This document shows positions 18,012 to 26,951 of a stretch of 64,000 nt of DNA, piece by piece (the stretch's first letter is position 1; every line of letters starts with the position of its first letter). Source of the DNA: CAWUKT01 sp963923035 (GTDB taxonomy: Bacteria > Bacteroidota > Bacteroidia > J057 > JADKCL01); NCBI GenBank assembly GCA_963923035.1, contig CAWUKT010000031.1:1-64000 (forward strand). The letters run 5' to 3'. The notes beneath the pieces were generated by a model. The model had not been told where the DNA came from, did not search any database, and saw only the letters and a list, made by a program, of their open reading frames with translations. Position numbers and translations under genes: made by a program.

Positions 18012-19076
18012 ATGAATAAATTAAAAATCGGGTGGTGGTTTATGGCCTTGGTCGGGATACTTCTCGGATTCCAGGGCTGTGAAAATGATACCGGAGACCT
18101 TCCCCTTGACGAGATCGAGATTGATTTCCGAACCAATCGGTTGGATTTGGACATGCTAGAGGCTGCCCGCCAATACCAATCGAATCCCCAGGCTGACTCA
18201 AGTGTCATTTTTGACCAGTTTTTCAAGGATGACCAGGACTTTCTGGTGGACTGGTTCTTCTACGGAAATGATACCATTGGCACGGACTCAGCCTTAACTG
18301 TGATCATGTCCGATTTTCTCACCGATTCCAATGCCCTGGATTTATTGGAAGAAGTCGCAACTACGTTTCCCGCTTCGAATGAGGCTTGGTCCGAGGAGAT
18401 TGAAAAGGTCTTCAAACGAATCCATTACTACCTCCCCAATCACCCCATTCCGGTGGTCGTCACCTTTGCCGATGGTTACCCAAGGAGCATCCAGCAGGGA
18501 TTGGAGCAATTTGTGGTTACTCCCAAATACCTGGGGGTGGGGCTACATTATTTGATGGGAGCCGATTACCAGTACTATCCCCCTGACTTGCCCCGCTACC
18601 TGAGCCGGCGGTTCAACCTGGAGCACCTCCCCGCCCAGGTCGCACACAAATACGCGGATCTCTATATCCCCGAACCAAGAATCGAAACAAATCCAGTATT
18701 GATTGACCGAATCGTCCAGCAGGGGCTGCAAATGCATTTTGTTGATTTGGTCATGGGGCCATCTGTTCCCGATTCCGTCAAGCTCTTTTACACCACCGCC
18801 CAAATCGACTGGGCCAATACCTACGAGGCACGGGCCTATAAGGATATCGTTCCGGTTTTGTACGATGTCAACTCAGATCTGATGCGGCGGTACATCGATG
18901 ACAGCCCATTTACCAGCCAACTCAACCGGAAATCCGCCCCCCGATTGGGCCAATATTTGGGTTGGAAGATCATCCAAACTTACGTGGCCAAATACCCGGA
19001 TGAACCCTTCAATGAGCTGATTCAGCGGACCGACTACCGCCAAATCTTTCAACAAGCGGGCTATCGGCCAGGGTAG
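18012..19076 (+). CDS. gldB: Gliding motility lipoprotein GldB
   Basis: A 354-residue lipoprotein with signal peptide and lipobox GFQGC (C23). The mature start, with its acidic linker followed by IDFRTNRLDLDML, matches GldB, and the body includes the family's YPRSIQQGLEQFVV region and the late LGQYLGWKIIQTYV segment. In Flavobacterium, GldB is essential for gliding and supports T9SS-dependent adhesin movement. No other gld gene is in the window, which is normal because gldB is usually unlinked to gldKLMN. The gene and those after it (to 22.6 kb) are visibly AT-richer than the flanks. The assignment rests on motif memory and position, without a search. Confidence 0.8.
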   Translation: MNKLKIGWWFMALVGILLGFQGCENDTGDLPLDEIEIDFRTNRLDLDMLEAARQYQSNPQADSSVIFDQFFKDDQDFLVDWFFYGNDTIGTDSALTVIMSDFLTDSNALDLLEEVATTFPASNEAWSEEIEKVFKRIHYYLPNHPIPVVVTFADGYPRSIQQGLEQFVVTPKYLGVGLHYLMGADYQYYPPDLPRYLSRRFNLEHLPAQVAHKYADLYIPEPRIETNPVLIDRIVQQGLQMHFVDLVMGPSVPDSVKLFYTTAQIDWANTYEARAYKDIVPVLYDVNSDLMRRYIDDSPFTSQLNRKSAPRLGQYLGWKIIQTYVAKYPDEPFNELIQRTDYRQIFQQAGYRPG

Positions 19077-19311
19077 AATCTGGACTCCCCAATTTTTCTT
19101 TTCCTCGTTTGCTGCCGATAAGGCAAAGATCCTTTAGGATTTGATTGGTCGGAGCCGGGGAAAATGTCATCACTGATCCTGGCCTTTGCTCGGGGAATCA
19201 GTCACTTCGAAGAATCCACACTCCCTTGATTTCTATTGCCCGGACCCTGATCCCATGCTGGTGGTATACGCGAATATTTCTTAATTTGCGCGGAAATTAG
19301 ACCATCTTTTC

Positions 19312-20409
19312 ATGGATTCAGAAGTCAAAAAAACAACACTCAACGCAACCCACCATAGCCTCGGGGCAAAGATGATCCCATTCGCGGGCTACGAGATGCC
19401 AGTTCGCTATTCTGGTGATAAGGCTGAACACCTCTGCGTCAGGGAGCGAGCAGGTGTTTTTGACGTTAGTCACATGGGCGAATTCATTGTCAGGGGTCCG
19501 AAAGCCCTGGAGTTGGTCCAAAAGGTTACATCGAACAATGCAGCCAAATTGGTGGATGGAAAGGCACAATATTCCTGCCTTCCCAATCACCAGGGAGGAA
19601 TCGTCGATGATCTGATCGTGTACCGAATTGCGGATGACCAGTACATGTTGGTGGTCAATGCTGCAAATATCCAGAAGGACTGGGACTGGATTTCAGAATC
19701 CAATGCGTCCATTGGAGCAGAGATGGTCGACATTTCCGATGCGACGTCCCTGTTGGCTGTCTCAGGACCAAAGGCCGGTGAAATCGTTCAGAAGCTGACC
19801 CAAATGCCCGTGAGCGATCTGCCCTATTATGGGTTCCATTACGGAGAAGTATTGGGAATTGACCGTTTTCTGGTCGCAACGACCGGCTATACAGGAGAAC
19901 GAACCTTTGAAATCTTTTTCCGAAAACAACATTCTCAAAAAATCTGGGATGCGCTGTTTGAAGAAGGAACTCCGCTGGGTCTGGAGCCGACAGGACTCGG
20001 TGCCCGGGACACATTGCGCCTGGAAATGGGGTATATGCTTTACGGAAACGACATTGATGATACCACCTCACCGCTTGAAGCGGGCCTGGGTTGGATTACC
20101 AAGCTGAAAAAAGGTGACTTCAACGGCCGTGAAGCGATCCAAAAAGTCAAAGAACAAGGTATCATCCGTAAGCTGGTGGGCTTTAAGATGATTGACCGGG
20201 GAATTCCCCGGAGTGGTTACGATATTGCCTCCAACGGTGAAGTCGTCGGCAAAGTTACTTCTGGAACCATGAGCCCGCTTCTGGGATACGGAATTGGCAT
20301 GGGGTATGTCCCCGTCGGTCTTGCCCAGCCTGGCACCAAACTGGAAATTTTGGTTCGAAACAAGCAATTGACTGCTGAAATCGTAAAACCTCCGTTTATC
20401 GAGAAGTAA
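19312..20409 (+). CDS. gcvT: Glycine cleavage system T protein (aminomethyltransferase)
   Basis: A 365-residue cytoplasmic enzyme. It transfers the aminomethyl carbon from H-protein-bound lipoate to tetrahydrofolate, releasing ammonia and methylene-THF, which FolD can use. The N-terminal signature MIPFAGYEMPVRY and DVSHMGEF, the folate-binding centre GYTGERTFEIF, and the C-terminal GARDTLRLEMGYMLYG are all present. The length is typical. It starts 235 bp after gldB, and I looked for a glycine riboswitch in that gap and did not find one. comB follows after 10 bases, so the two are probably co-transcribed. Confidence 0.95.
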   Translation: MDSEVKKTTLNATHHSLGAKMIPFAGYEMPVRYSGDKAEHLCVRERAGVFDVSHMGEFIVRGPKALELVQKVTSNNAAKLVDGKAQYSCLPNHQGGIVDDLIVYRIADDQYMLVVNAANIQKDWDWISESNASIGAEMVDISDATSLLAVSGPKAGEIVQKLTQMPVSDLPYYGFHYGEVLGIDRFLVATTGYTGERTFEIFFRKQHSQKIWDALFEEGTPLGLEPTGLGARDTLRLEMGYMLYGNDIDDTTSPLEAGLGWITKLKKGDFNGREAIQKVKEQGIIRKLVGFKMIDRGIPRSGYDIASNGEVVGKVTSGTMSPLLGYGIGMGYVPVGLAQPGTKLEILVRNKQLTAEIVKPPFIEK

Positions 20410-20419
20410 GCCCTGAAAT

Positions 20420-21220
20420 ATGATGAGACCTCCCAAAATTGATGGTTCCCAGAAATGGATCGGAGTATGCATGACTCCGGCATTGATAGATCAGTTTGAT
20501 CTCTCGGGTGCCATTGTAGTCGTCATTGACATATTGCGGGCGACAACCTCCATGTCGGTTGCGTTTCACTTCGGAGCCCGCTCCATGATTCCCGTTGCAA
20601 CGCTGGACGAAGCCCGCTCCCTTCAGGAACAAGGGTTCCTGGCCGCCGCCGAGCGCAATGGAGAGCAAATAGAAGGCTTTGATTTCGGCAATTCTCCTTT
20701 TTCCTACATGTCCCAGGAAATTGAGGGCAAAGACATCGCCATTTCTACTACAAATGGTACGCAAGCGATCAAAGCGGCCATTGAACACGATGCTGAAGAA
20801 ATCGTCATCGGTTCTTTTTCCAACCTGAGTATTTTGGCCAATTACCTCATTGAGCAGAACAAAAACATTGTAATGCTGTGTGCGGGTTGGAAAATGAAGC
20901 CCAATCTGGAAGACACCATCTTTGCCGGGGCCATGGTCCGCCGGCTAAAGGGTCAATTCAGACGGTTTCAGGACACTGCTTTGATCGCTGAGACGCTTTA
21001 CCGCAACGCCAATCGGCGCAAAAGATATTTCATACGCAATTCCTCCCACTTCAATCGTTTATTTCATATTCTTCAGATTCAGAAGGACGTGAAATATGCC
21101 CTTCGTCCCGATACCCATCCGGTGATTCCCAAACTGTACGGTGACAGATTGATCGAGATGAATCACCCCTTCGTCCAGGAATATCTCAGTCAGCAGAACC
21201 AAATTCGATCCTCATCCTGA
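20420..21220 (+). CDS. comB: ComB-family 2-phosphosulfolactate phosphatase
   Basis: A 266-residue protein of the ComB family. The N-terminal VVVIDILRATTSM and the downstream ISTTNGTQAI are the conserved Mg- and phosphate-binding segments. In methanogens ComB removes phosphate from 2-phosphosulfolactate on the way to coenzyme M. Most Bacteroidota lack that pathway but encode ComB homologues, possibly linked to sulfolactate or sulfonate metabolism. The last ~60 residues (RRKRYFIRNSSHFNRLF) are very basic. It follows gcvT by 10 bases. The family is certain, but the physiological substrate here is not. Confidence 0.85.
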   Translation: MMRPPKIDGSQKWIGVCMTPALIDQFDLSGAIVVVIDILRATTSMSVAFHFGARSMIPVATLDEARSLQEQGFLAAAERNGEQIEGFDFGNSPFSYMSQEIEGKDIAISTTNGTQAIKAAIEHDAEEIVIGSFSNLSILANYLIEQNKNIVMLCAGWKMKPNLEDTIFAGAMVRRLKGQFRRFQDTALIAETLYRNANRRKRYFIRNSSHFNRLFHILQIQKDVKYALRPDTHPVIPKLYGDRLIEMNHPFVQEYLSQQNQIRSSS

Positions 21221-21444
21221 TCCCGGGCCAGCTGTTGTTCAAGGGCTAAGAATGACTTTTCAAAGAACGCTTCCCAAAATGGTGGTGGTCCTTGAACAGT
21301 GATTGGAAGATTGGAATTGAGTGCAAAAAACGGATCCCCTCAGTCTTCTTCTTCCGCATTTATCGTCATTTTTTGCTTTTTTGAATGGCGATACGCTGCA
21401 AATATAAAAAATATTTAGCGAACCGAAAATTTTTTGCTAATTTT

Positions 21445-22611
21445 ATGGCACAATTCCCAACAATGGTCCTGAAATCGGGCCGTGAAAGGAGCCTTAAACG
21501 GCGGCATCCCTGGATTTTTAGCGGTGCTGTTAAAGTTGCTCCCCAAGCCCAATCAGGTGACATCGTAGAAGTTCAGTCCAATAAAGGTGAATGCCTGGGT
21601 TACGGTCATTTTACCCCCAAAGCGACCCTTACTTGCCGGATGTTCCACTTTGGCCCTCTCTCAGGGGAGATTGATGCAGGATTTTGGATGCAGAAACTTT
21701 CCAGCGCTCTGAATTTCCGGCGCGATATCCTTGATCTTCCCAATACCACTGGTTATCGATTGGTGCACGCTGAGGGAGATGGGCTTCCAGGAATTGTATT
21801 GGATATATACGGCTCGGCGGCATCCCTTCAGTTGAGGTCAAAAGGGGCGGAGAAAATCCTGCCTGAGATCCAGGGTTTTTTAGAAGAGCACCTTCAGACC
21901 CAACATTTATTTGTTCGGTCGGGGAGTAAAAAGGAGCCTGTGCAGAAATGGGTGCAAGGGGGAGTAGAAAAAATCGATTTTGAAGAGTATGGCCTCAAAT
22001 TCAGGGTGGATATTGAACGGGGACAAAAGACGGGCTTTTTTATTGACCAGCGGGAAAATAGGGCCTTGGTGAGGTCGTATTCAAAAGGAAAAACCGTTCT
22101 GAATGCCTTTTCGTATTCAGGGGCATTCTCCATCGCTGCGCTGGCCGGAGGAGCAAAGTCCGTTGATTCAGTGGACATTTCCTCTTCGGCAATTTCCCAG
22201 GCCGAAGAACATGTCCAAATGAACTTTGGGCCATTGGACCATCACGCTGGAATTGTGGCCGATTGCTTTGAATACCTCAAGACGATGGAAAGAGACCATT
22301 ATGACTTGATCATTCTGGACCCTCCTGCATTTACCAAGCACATCTCCACCGTCGACAAGGCAAGCCGCGGATACAAGGAAATCAACCTGAAAGCCCTCCG
22401 AAAAATTCGATCGGGCGGCCTTCTGTTTACCTATTCCTGCTCACAACACATTTCCAAAGATCTGTTTCGCAAGATCATCTTTGGAGCTGCAGCAGATGCT
22501 GGCCGGGAAGTGCAGGTTGTTTGTCAAATGGAACAATCACCGGATCATCCGGTGAGCATATTTCATCCCGAGGGCGAATACCTGAAGGGACTTATGCTCC
22601 ACGTCAGATAG
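21445..22611 (+). CDS. rlmI: RlmI-type 23S rRNA cytosine-C5 methyltransferase
   Basis: 388 residues. The ATG at 21445 begins MAQFPTMVLKSGRERSL; upstream in-frame codons are AT-rich and atypical. An N-terminal PUA domain (about 5-85) contains RRHPWIFSGAV. An EEHLQT-type linker and a Rossmann SAM-dependent methyltransferase domain follow, with NAFSYSGAFSIAAL (motif I), VDSVDIS (motif II) and the catalytic LDPPAFTK (motif IV). The last region contains FTYSCSQHIS. Family members methylate C1962 of 23S rRNA. The gene stands 224 bp after comB. The family is confident, the exact target base inferred. Confidence 0.85.
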   Translation: MAQFPTMVLKSGRERSLKRRHPWIFSGAVKVAPQAQSGDIVEVQSNKGECLGYGHFTPKATLTCRMFHFGPLSGEIDAGFWMQKLSSALNFRRDILDLPNTTGYRLVHAEGDGLPGIVLDIYGSAASLQLRSKGAEKILPEIQGFLEEHLQTQHLFVRSGSKKEPVQKWVQGGVEKIDFEEYGLKFRVDIERGQKTGFFIDQRENRALVRSYSKGKTVLNAFSYSGAFSIAALAGGAKSVDSVDISSSAISQAEEHVQMNFGPLDHHAGIVADCFEYLKTMERDHYDLIILDPPAFTKHISTVDKASRGYKEINLKALRKIRSGGLLFTYSCSQHISKDLFRKIIFGAAADAGREVQVVCQMEQSPDHPVSIFHPEGEYLKGLMLHVR

Positions 22612-22742
22612 CCTTCTGATGGATATACTCACCGGAATTCTCCGATACTTTGATTTGGATTCGTTTGCCGCCTGATGGACGTTTCGGTACTGGCTATTCG
22701 TTCTTCTTAATTTGCTTTCCTGGGGAAAGTATTGCCAGTGGG

Positions 22743-23000
22743 TTATCCGTCGACCAAAACCGCAACTTCTTCCGGAAGTTTGATTGAATAAATAATCTTC
22801 CGGACGGTATCAAACTGAAGATAAGGATATTGCTCCAGCAAGGCATCGATGGCCTCAGCGGATTTCAATCCTTGCCGCCGTAGCAGCTTGTACTTCCGTT
22901 TGATCTCAAAATCTCTCAAGACCTTTCGGTTGATGAGATTGAGCTCAAGCAAGACTCGGAATAAATCGTCAGGTAGGATTTGACGAATAGGATTACTCAT
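22743..23000 (-). CDS. Small protein of unknown function
   Basis: An 85-residue, mostly helical protein with many charged residues in the middle (LRDFEIKRKYKLLRRQG). I recognise no domain. It may read an extended helical motif and lacks a signal peptide or TM segment, so it is cytoplasmic. It is the last of three minus-strand genes after the OmpP1 barrel, with an 85-bp gap. Unlike most genes here it has a near-perfect Shine-Dalgarno sequence, AAGGAGGG, 8 bases before the ATG. That and coding-like composition support it being real. Confidence 0.6.
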   Translation of the reverse strand: MSNPIRQILPDDLFRVLLELNLINRKVLRDFEIKRKYKLLRRQGLKSAEAIDALLEQYPYLQFDTVRKIIYSIKLPEEVAVLVDG

Positions 23001-23007
23001 AATAACA

Positions 23008-23015
23008 CCCTCCTT
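23008..23015 (-). promoter_or_regulatory. Strong Shine-Dalgarno site
   Basis: AAGGAGGG on the minus strand, with its 3' end 7 bases before the ATG at 23000. Bacteroidota ribosomes mostly ignore such sites and other genes here rarely have them, so its presence is notable. Confidence 0.6.
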
Positions 23016-23085
23016 ATGGTTTACGCATTGCTAAGAATAAAAAGGGTATAGATGCGTCATCTAAAATATGTTTGGTTAAAAAATA

Positions 23086-24669
23086 TTAGAAGGTAAATCC
23101 TATTGTCATTGAGTAGATATTGGTTATTAAACGGTTAATAAGCTCAGGGGAAAATCCGTTGGGATCGGAGACGGTGTAGAATAAGCGTCGCTCCGAGGCG
23201 TATTCCCGCATATAAGCAAAATCAAGATAGAAATTTTTCTGCTTGATTCCAAGACCGCCTGAGTATATCTGGCGACCTCCATCAATATTATTGATGTTTC
23301 CAGTTTCGTAGTCCAGGTACTGAAGGTACTCGGGTTTTACAATGGCTCCATAATTGGCATAACCCAATCTAAAACGTCCGGGTCCGAACCGAAGTTCGCC
23401 TCCCAAACGCAGGTTATAAGCCGAACTAAATATGTCCGAAATGGCCTGGTTCTCGTTTGCGAAGCTGTAATAAAAGGCGCTCACAGGAGAGACGTCAGAA
23501 CTGAATCGGGAGCTCGTATAGTCGAGGTATTCAAAGTCGGCCGAAATGAAGCCGTATTTACCGATCAGTCCCATGAGGCCGAGGGTTACCCGGTAGGGAG
23601 TCGTGTAGTTGTAGGTAAATGTGGCCGCGAGCGGATTCTCGTAGCCGTAGGCATTGGGATCATTGTCCAGATAGCCCAGCAATTGGGTGGAGTAATTGTC
23701 CGTCATCGAAATCCACGTGGGAGACTGGAAGGAAACCCCAATCCGCAGGAAGTCCACCGGACGCCCAATGATGCCCAGGCGGATGTTGACGCCGCTGCCG
23801 CGGACCTCATATACATCTGAGTAAGTCAGCTGATTAAAGGGAGTGCTGTCAGCCGCCCAAACCCGATGGATATTGTTGACGTCCGTTTCATTGTAAATGA
23901 ACTCCGAATTGTACCGGAGGCCCTGTACGCCCAGTGAAATACCAGCGTACAGCTTGTCATTCACATTGCCGGCAAAGCCGAAGTTCCATTCGTTGTTCCG
24001 ACCCCGTTCCTCCTGGGAAAACTGCTGGCGGACACCGCCCCCTTGGGCAGCTCCAATCCAGTTGCCATCCACCTGGAAGGTATCGATTAACCAGCCGGCG
24101 GCCGCCATGCTGGGCAAGGTCTGCTCATTGAAGATTGTGTTGATACTCTGTCCGCTGGCCCAGTCCGAAAAATATTCGGTCATGCTGCTCTCAGAATTGT
24201 AAGTGTCAAATTCTGTGCGGCGATTGAAATTGTCCACTTGGTTATATCCAACCGCAAATGAGACCGAGGTCAATCCTGATTGGGCCGGTTCCCGGCGACG
24301 GGTTTCGGGGTTGTATTTGCGAACGGAGCTGTTGTAGACATACCCGAAGTTCCCCAGGTTGAAGGCCGTGCGGGTAGCATTGGAGTTGCTGACATCCAGG
24401 TATTGACTCTCGTTCCCGGTGATCCGCAGGACGGGAGTGAACATCAGGTCACTTCGGCGGTAGACACCGAGGCCCGCAGGATTCAGGGTAGTGGCAGAGA
24501 AATCTGCTCCCACCGCCGAAAAGGCATTTCCCATGGCATTGGAACGTGCCGTTCCAAAGGGAGTGCTTCCTGAATACCGGAAAGCATCCAGCTCATTCTG
24601 GGCAATAGCCCCTCCGCTTCCCCAGAGTACCATCAAGGGCAGGGCCCAAAATATGATCGTTCTTTTCAT
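23086..24669 (-). CDS. OmpP1/FadL/TodX-family outer-membrane barrel
   Basis: A 527-residue protein with signal peptide (MKRTIIFWALPLMVLWGSGG..AQ). The mature N-terminus, NELDAFRYSGSTPFGTARSNAMGNAFSAVG..LNPAGLGVYRRSDL, is the conserved hatch region of the Bacteroidota OmpP1 group related to FadL. A long run of amphipathic strands follows, ending TNIYSMTIGFTF with terminal F. FadL relatives import hydrophobic molecules across the outer membrane. The gene starts 47 bp after the low-complexity lipoprotein and is probably in its operon, divergent from proS. I recall a similar proS/OmpP1 neighbourhood in other Bacteroidota. Confidence 0.85.
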   Translation of the reverse strand: MKRTIIFWALPLMVLWGSGGAIAQNELDAFRYSGSTPFGTARSNAMGNAFSAVGADFSATTLNPAGLGVYRRSDLMFTPVLRITGNESQYLDVSNSNATRTAFNLGNFGYVYNSSVRKYNPETRRREPAQSGLTSVSFAVGYNQVDNFNRRTEFDTYNSESSMTEYFSDWASGQSINTIFNEQTLPSMAAAGWLIDTFQVDGNWIGAAQGGGVRQQFSQEERGRNNEWNFGFAGNVNDKLYAGISLGVQGLRYNSEFIYNETDVNNIHRVWAADSTPFNQLTYSDVYEVRGSGVNIRLGIIGRPVDFLRIGVSFQSPTWISMTDNYSTQLLGYLDNDPNAYGYENPLAATFTYNYTTPYRVTLGLMGLIGKYGFISADFEYLDYTSSRFSSDVSPVSAFYYSFANENQAISDIFSSAYNLRLGGELRFGPGRFRLGYANYGAIVKPEYLQYLDYETGNINNIDGGRQIYSGGLGIKQKNFYLDFAYMREYASERRLFYTVSDPNGFSPELINRLITNIYSMTIGFTF

Positions 24670-24716
24670 TGTGCTAAACCGTATTCAGGGTTTCCGGTGA
24701 ATGATGCGGGAGTCTA

Positions 24717-26801
24717 TTAACGACGCCGGGAAGAGCCTGATCTCGACGGACTGCTCGAAGACCGGGAAGGACTGCTGCTCCGCGTACGGCTGGGGCTGCT
24801 GGAACTCCGGGAGGGAGAGCTGTAGCTGCGGGAAGGCTTGCTGCTCGATCCACTGCTCCGGGAAGGAGAGGAATAATTCCGGGACGGGCTGCTGGACGAT
24901 CCGCTGCTGCGAGAAGGTTGAGAGTAGTTTCTCGACGGGCTACTGGACGACCCGCTGCTGCGGGACGGCCGGGTCGAGCTCGGACGGGAGCTTCCACTGT
25001 TGGAAGGCTGGACCGAACGGGGCGTCGAGTAATTGTTGGACGGACGGCTGCTATTGCTGGGCCGGGTCGTACTCGGACGGGAGTTGCCGCTGTTGGACGG
25101 CTGGACCGAACGAGGCGTCGAGTAATTGTTGGAAGGCCGGTTGCTGCTGTTGCTGGGCCGGGTATTGCTCGGACGCGAGTAATTGTTGTTGCTCGGACGG
25201 GGAGTCGAATAATTCTGGCTGGGACGCTCCACATTGTTGTTGGGGCGTACATCGCTGTTGCTCGGGCGAACCGTGCTGGGGCGCGAGGTATTCGACGGCC
25301 GGGTATTGCTCGGCGTGACCGTATTCGGGCGCGAAGTATTCGTCGGACGAGTATTACTCGGCGTAACCGTACTCGGGCGCGAAGTATTTGACGGGCGACC
25401 TACGCTGTTCGGAGTCGAGGTATTCGTCGGGCGGGTATTGCTCGGGGTAACCGTAGTCGGACGCGAGGTATTCGACGGACGGCCTACGCTGTTGGGCGTG
25501 GAAGTATTCGTCGGGCGACCACCGGAACCGTTGTTCGAAGTATTCGGACGAGAGGTCACATTAGAAGGATTGCCATCGTCGCCACGGGGCGGGGGCGGAT
25601 CGATCATCTGGTAACCTTGGTAAGGACGGCCGGTATTGTTGCCGGTATTTCCACCATTGTTGCCATTGTTTCCGTTGTTGCTGAGCGTAGATGTGCCATT
25701 GGCAGTATTGACATTGCCTACATTCGGGTTGCCAGCATTGGGATTCGGGCGACCGCCCGGATTCGGCGTGCCAGCGTAGGGAGAGTTGGCGGAAGTCGTA
25801 TAATTAGCGGACTGGTAAGGACGGACCGGACGGGAATTGCCGCCGCTGCTTCCAGTCACACCACCATTATTGTTGTTGTTATTGATGTTGCCGCCTTGTA
25901 CCACGTAACCGCCGCTGCCATTCGATGCGAGCGAACCGGGACGCGTGGTCGGACGGGTGTTTTGGCGAATGCCACCACCATTCCAGCCGCCGCTGGCCCA
26001 ACCCGTCGGAGTCCCGGTTACGCATTGATTCCATCCGGGGCCGCCATTGACGAAGCCAGTATTGTAGTAGCCACCCCAGCCGCCACCGTAGTAGGTCGAC
26101 CAGCCACTGGAATAGTAATAGTTCGTCGTGCTCCAGGAATTCCAGGAGTTGCCACCCCAGCTATTGTTCCAGCCGTAATTCCAACCGCCGTTCCAGCCAT
26201 TGTTCCACCCGTTATTCCATCCGCCACCGCAGCAGCCGAAGGTATTGAACTGGGAGGGATAGTAATAATAGCCCGGACGACCCCAGGAAAGGGTCCAGGA
26301 GTAGGAGGGACCTGAGTAGAAGACCGGATCGTACCACCAGGGATCGTAGCGGTAAACATTCCACGTACGGGTTCCGATGGCATAATAGGGGTCGTAGGCA
26401 AAATAGGGATCGTAGTAGTTGAAGCCACGGGTATTGAACCGGCGAACCCGACGAGAATAATAATAGTCATCGTCGAAGTACGGATCCCAGTTCGGGTCGT
26501 CATAGTACCCGTAGTTACGGGTATCAAAGCGACCGGTATTCCGGGCGGCAAATCCATCGTCAAAATTATTGCCGTTGCCATTTACACGAGGCTGATTGTT
26601 GACCGACGTAAACCGATCCTCAGCCCCCCCGTTGCCAATATTGGACGCATCCGAACTGACCGGAGGCTGCTGTACGGGGGCATCTTGAGAAGTATAGTAG
26701 ACATCATCGTACTCTGGAGTAGACGCTGTGTACCGTCGGTTTGAGCAACTCGTCAGCCAGACGAGACTCAGAACAAGCATGGTGTAAATCGTGGTCTTCA
26801 T
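24717..26801 (-). CDS. Low-complexity Y/W/G- and S/P/R/N-rich lipoprotein
   Basis: A 694-residue lipoprotein (signal peptide, lipobox WLTSC, C19). Residues ~85-250 are rich in Tyr, Trp, Asp and Gly, with NGWNNGWNGGWNYGW-type repeats and a CC pair. Residues ~290-400 are Asn/Gly-rich. Residues ~400-560 repeat a 28-residue unit built from RPTNTSTPNSVGRPSN and TSRPTTVTPSNT, twice, then shorter 16-residue versions. The last ~130 residues are Ser-Pro-Arg repeats ending SSRRR, so the tail is strongly basic. No enzyme domain is present. It is probably an outer-membrane-anchored disordered coat, adhesive or scaffold. Relatives in Bacteroidota have been labelled vitellogenin-like. It heads an operon with the OmpP1 barrel. 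The reading frame is real despite the repeats. Confidence 0.75.
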   Translation of the reverse strand: MKTTIYTMLVLSLVWLTSCSNRRYTASTPEYDDVYYTSQDAPVQQPPVSSDASNIGNGGAEDRFTSVNNQPRVNGNGNNFDDGFAARNTGRFDTRNYGYYDDPNWDPYFDDDYYYSRRVRRFNTRGFNYYDPYFAYDPYYAIGTRTWNVYRYDPWWYDPVFYSGPSYSWTLSWGRPGYYYYPSQFNTFGCCGGGWNNGWNNGWNGGWNYGWNNSWGGNSWNSWSTTNYYYSSGWSTYYGGGWGGYYNTGFVNGGPGWNQCVTGTPTGWASGGWNGGGIRQNTRPTTRPGSLASNGSGGYVVQGGNINNNNNNGGVTGSSGGNSRPVRPYQSANYTTSANSPYAGTPNPGGRPNPNAGNPNVGNVNTANGTSTLSNNGNNGNNGGNTGNNTGRPYQGYQMIDPPPPRGDDGNPSNVTSRPNTSNNGSGGRPTNTSTPNSVGRPSNTSRPTTVTPSNTRPTNTSTPNSVGRPSNTSRPSTVTPSNTRPTNTSRPNTVTPSNTRPSNTSRPSTVRPSNSDVRPNNNVERPSQNYSTPRPSNNNYSRPSNTRPSNSSNRPSNNYSTPRSVQPSNSGNSRPSTTRPSNSSRPSNNYSTPRSVQPSNSGSSRPSSTRPSRSSGSSSSPSRNYSQPSRSSGSSSSPSRNYSSPSRSSGSSSKPSRSYSSPSRSSSSPSRTRSSSPSRSSSSPSRSGSSRRR
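24720..25560 (-). repeat. Intragenic tandem repeats (S/P/R and P/S/N/T units)
   Basis: Degenerate DNA repeats inside the low-complexity lipoprotein. An 84-bp unit (28 codons) occurs twice around 25380-25545, then shorter ~48-bp versions, then SSPSRNYS-type 36-45-bp units toward the 3' end. Units recombine easily, so the length may vary between strains. Confidence 0.6.
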
Positions 26802-26854
26802 ATATTCTCCCTACAATGTTTTAACTGAGAGCGATTCTAAATAAATTGCCGGTC

Positions 26855-26890
26855 GTTGTGCAACCGCTGGATGTTGTGCAACCGAAGGAT
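26855..26890. repeat. Tandem 18-bp repeat holding two GTTGTGCAAC dyads
   Basis: Two adjacent 18-bp copies (26855-26872, 26873-26890) differ at two bases. Each starts GTTGTGCAACCG, whose GTTG and CAAC arms form a dyad. Centres are 18 bp apart, in the divergent gap between the low-complexity lipoprotein and proS. This looks like a double operator. Confidence 0.6.
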
Positions 26891-26951
26891 TATAAAAATA
26901 ACCAAAATCCTTCAATTTGTTTAGTGCAAAAACCATACCATATATAAAGAA

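Noticed and set aside
19077..19311. Possible glycine riboswitch upstream of gcvT
   Set aside because: No conserved glycine-aptamer core or tandem stems could be found; only a short GATCC hairpin.
24720..25560. Direct repeats resembling a CRISPR array
   Set aside because: The units encode in-frame S/P/R/N repeats of a lipoprotein and vary in length; there are no unique spacers or cas genes.
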